Source: a virus. Taken from it: a stretch of 23,415 bases of DNA. Shown here in pieces: positions 22,195-23,415 of the stretch. The first letter of the stretch is position 1; the number at the start of each line of letters is the position of its first letter. The position numbers and the translations under genes were made by a program. Under the pieces are notes generated by a model. The model saw only the letters and a program-made list of their open reading frames with translations. It searched no databases and was not told where the DNA came from. The stretch spans positions 1 to 23,415 of the IMG/VR virus record IMGVR_UViG_3300032797_000066; one strand, given 5' to 3'.

Positions 22195-23270
22195 TTTAGC
22201 CCCACAACCGCCCGCAGCTCTGGTGGCATGGGCACACCGTCCGCGCGGGCCTTTTTCATTTTCGCTTCATACTCGGCCATTTGCTTTCGTTCGGCTTTTC
22301 GGTTTCGCTCGGCTTGCTGGTCGGCGGCCGTACGCCCGTCGCCTCGATCGGCTTTCGGCGGTGGCTCGTAGTACTGGCCGACGTTCGAGCAGAACGCGCC
22401 GATCGGGTAGGCGTGTTCGATGAGCCACGGGTCGGCGGAGTCCAGGAAATTCCGGTAGGCGATGCGCGCCACGTCCGCCGGCGGTCGCTTGCGTTCGGCA
22501 GCGATGGCCAGAATCTCGTCCACGCCGTCCTGGCGCTGTTGGTAGTCGCTCATTTTCGACCTGTACGGTAGGAGTCCGCGCGCCTTGCGGATCTCGCCCA
22601 CCAGGTCGGCAAGCGTCGAGGTGTCAAGGATTGCTTGACGGTTCGCCGGGTCGGCGGCCGGTGGTATGCAGTCGCGGCGGGGCGTCGGGCCCGCGGCTTG
22701 GGCCGGCGGGTAGAATCCGGGGGCTGCTCCGGGTCCGCTTGCCGGGGTATCCTCGCGCGCGCGCTCCGGATCTCCCTCCTGAGTCATGTGTCCTGAGTCC
22801 TGAGTCTTAGCACCGTAACATGGCTGTAACGTTACGGGGTTGTTACGCGTAACATTAACGCTTTCATCTTCTGGTATATCACCAGATATCTCTTTGTTTT
22901 CATTACGCTTTTTTGCCATACCCTTACGAGCGCGTTCCTTTTCTATCTCCCATTCCGCGCTTGTAATGTTACTCTTTTCGTAGTCGTGGAGCTGGTAATA
23001 ATCGCCTTTGTCTATCCACATCGGGCGTAACTTTTTCGACGTGTTACAAGTTGTTACGCGTAACAATTCCGTAACAAGTTCTGCGATATCTACGCCAACA
23101 GCCAGGGCCGGAACCATCCATTTAGGAACCCGTCCGTCGGTCATCTTGTCCGCGCAGTAGGCGATCGCCTTGGCGTGTAAACCGACCGCCGCCAGCGACA
23201 CGGAGCACACCTTTTCGTTGCTCCAGAAGGCGCCTTCCAGGCGGGCGTACCGGGTCTTGCGGTTGATCAT
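22191..23270 (-). CDS. phage replication initiator-like protein (winged-helix N-terminus)
   Basis: This 359-residue protein opens with RYARLEGAFWSNEKVCSVSLAAVGLHAKAIAYCADKMTDGRVPKWMVPAL. The pattern 'F.....KV...S..A..L....AYCAD..TDG.VP' typifies the N-terminal winged-helix domain of phage replisome organisers and DnaD-like initiators. Residues of about 80-110 hold the following YYQLHDYEKSN...A, also typical. A charged linker (residues 110-180) and Pro/Ala-rich part follow, then a helical C-terminal region (DGVDEILAIAAERKRPPADVARIAYRNFLDS). It would bind the origin and load the host helicase. The linker DNA carries repeats that could be the origin. The start overlaps the methyltransferase stop (ATGA), with GAGG just upstream. 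The N-terminal family pattern is strong and the replication role is inferred. Confidence 0.72.
   Translation of the reverse strand: MINRKTRYARLEGAFWSNEKVCSVSLAAVGLHAKAIAYCADKMTDGRVPKWMVPALAVGVDIAELVTELLRVTTCNTSKKLRPMWIDKGDYYQLHDYEKSNITSAEWEIEKERARKGMAKKRNENKEISGDIPEDESVNVTRNNPVTLQPCYGAKTQDSGHMTQEGDPERAREDTPASGPGAAPGFYPPAQAAGPTPRRDCIPPAADPANRQAILDTSTLADLVGEIRKARGLLPYRSKMSDYQQRQDGVDEILAIAAERKRPPADVARIAYRNFLDSADPWLIEHAYPIGAFCSNVGQYYEPPPKADRGDGRTAADQQAERNRKAERKQMAEYEAKMKKARADGVPMPPELRAVVGLK
22777..23076. repeat. candidate replication origin: palindromes, triple direct repeat and AT-rich segment
   Basis: Within the initiator gene I find several repeats. TCCTGAGTC occurs three times (22777-22785, 22791-22799, 22798-22806). 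The palindrome TGTTACGCGTAACA lies at 22841-22854, and a 16-bp version, TTGTTACGCGTAACAA, at 23051-23066. The 16 bases GTTGTTACGCGTAACA are identical at both places. Smaller related sites are GTAACA 22815-22820, GTAACGTTAC 22826-22835, GTAATGTTAC 22963-22972, TGTTAC 23042-23047 and GTAACA 23071-23076. Bases 22861-22920 between them are only 20 of 60 G or C, and contain the inverted repeat CTGGT-ATATC-ACCAG. Clustered repeats plus AT-rich DNA inside an initiator gene resemble the lambda O gene origin. The second palindrome and the triple repeat fall in linker-coding sequence. Alternatively the palindromes could be operators. Confidence 0.5.
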
Positions 23271-23415
23271 ACCTCGCCCCCGATTTCGTCGGCCGCCCTT
23301 TTGGGGTCACCCTTGACGAACACGAGAACGTTCTGGTGTGTCTTACACAACTTGCGTCCCGCTTGGAATTGCCGGGTTACCCGCATGGAGGCGGACCCTA
23401 CGGAAGTTACCAGAA
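23267..23415 (-). CDS. DNA methyltransferase-like protein, C-terminal end only
   Basis: Forty-nine codons before the TGA at 23269 are visible; the rest lies beyond the right edge. They include GSASMRVTRQFQAGRKLCKTHQNVLVFVKGDPKRAADE. The segment 'G....R....F...RKL...HQNVLVFVKGDPK.A' is the familiar C-terminal end of phage SAM-dependent DNA methyltransferases (adenine- or cytosine-N4 type), where it follows the catalytic region. The catalytic motif (such as DPPY) is not in the window. If correct, the product modifies phage DNA, possibly against host restriction. It is coupled to the initiator gene by an ATGA overlap, placing modification with replication. The call rests on this terminal pattern only. 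Confidence 0.6.
   Translation of the reverse strand, partial: LVTSVGSASMRVTRQFQAGRKLCKTHQNVLVFVKGDPKRAADEIGGEV

Noticed and set aside
23012-23020. DnaA-box-like CTATCCACA within the initiator gene
   Set aside because: It differs at one position from the consensus TTATCCACA and stands alone. It could be part of the putative origin but is too weak to list as a feature.

Overview
The window is a late-gene segment of a tailed double-stranded DNA phage or prophage (Caudoviricetes). Every gene I can support lies on the minus strand, so transcription runs from position 23415 towards position 1. Genes are tightly packed. Stop and start codons often overlap (ATGA, GTGA, TGATG), most starts have a strong AGGAG-type ribosome binding site, and no stretch over about 85 bases lacks a gene. 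There are no tRNAs, insertion sequences, integrase or CRISPR arrays. The host cannot be read from the sequence. A Gram-negative bacterium is the best guess, from the podovirus-like virion set and a lipobox-bearing small protein next to a holin-like gene. The set portal, short connector, very large tail hub, three long Ala/Gln/Gly-rich internal proteins and one fibre, with no tape measure or tube genes, points to a short-tailed (podovirus-like) particle.

Layout in transcription order. (1) 23415-22054, replication and modification: the 3' end of a probable DNA methyltransferase, a replication initiator-like protein with an N-terminal winged-helix region, and a 46-residue protein. The initiator gene carries a dense cluster of TGTTAC/GTAACA palindromes, a 9-bp direct repeat present three times and an AT-rich segment, which I read as a candidate replication origin inside the gene. 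(2) 22057-19570, packaging: small terminase, a GNAT-like acetyltransferase, a 76-residue protein and large terminase. (3) 19516-14094, head: a small protein, portal (with an unclear start), scaffold, major capsid protein, two tandem paralogous small virion-type proteins and a 66-residue protein. (4) 14101-9184, connector and tail: a glycosyltransferase-like protein, head-tail adaptor, a 39-residue Cys/Lys/Gly protein, a small tail-type protein and a roughly 1030-residue tail hub/nozzle protein. (5) 9175-3741, three internal virion (DNA ejection) type proteins. (6) 3732-1561, a small beta-rich protein and the tail fibre. (7) 1548-1, a lysis-type end: two small proteins, a holin-like membrane protein, a putative lipoprotein and the start of a caspase-like (peptidase C14) protein cut by the window edge.

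Together the genes cover replication start, packaging, capsid assembly, DNA delivery, host recognition and probably lysis. The least ordinary items are the caspase-like protein in the lysis neighbourhood, the putative origin inside the initiator gene, the basic Cys/Gly/Lys micro-protein, and the acetyltransferase and glycosyltransferase genes placed inside packaging and morphogenesis modules.
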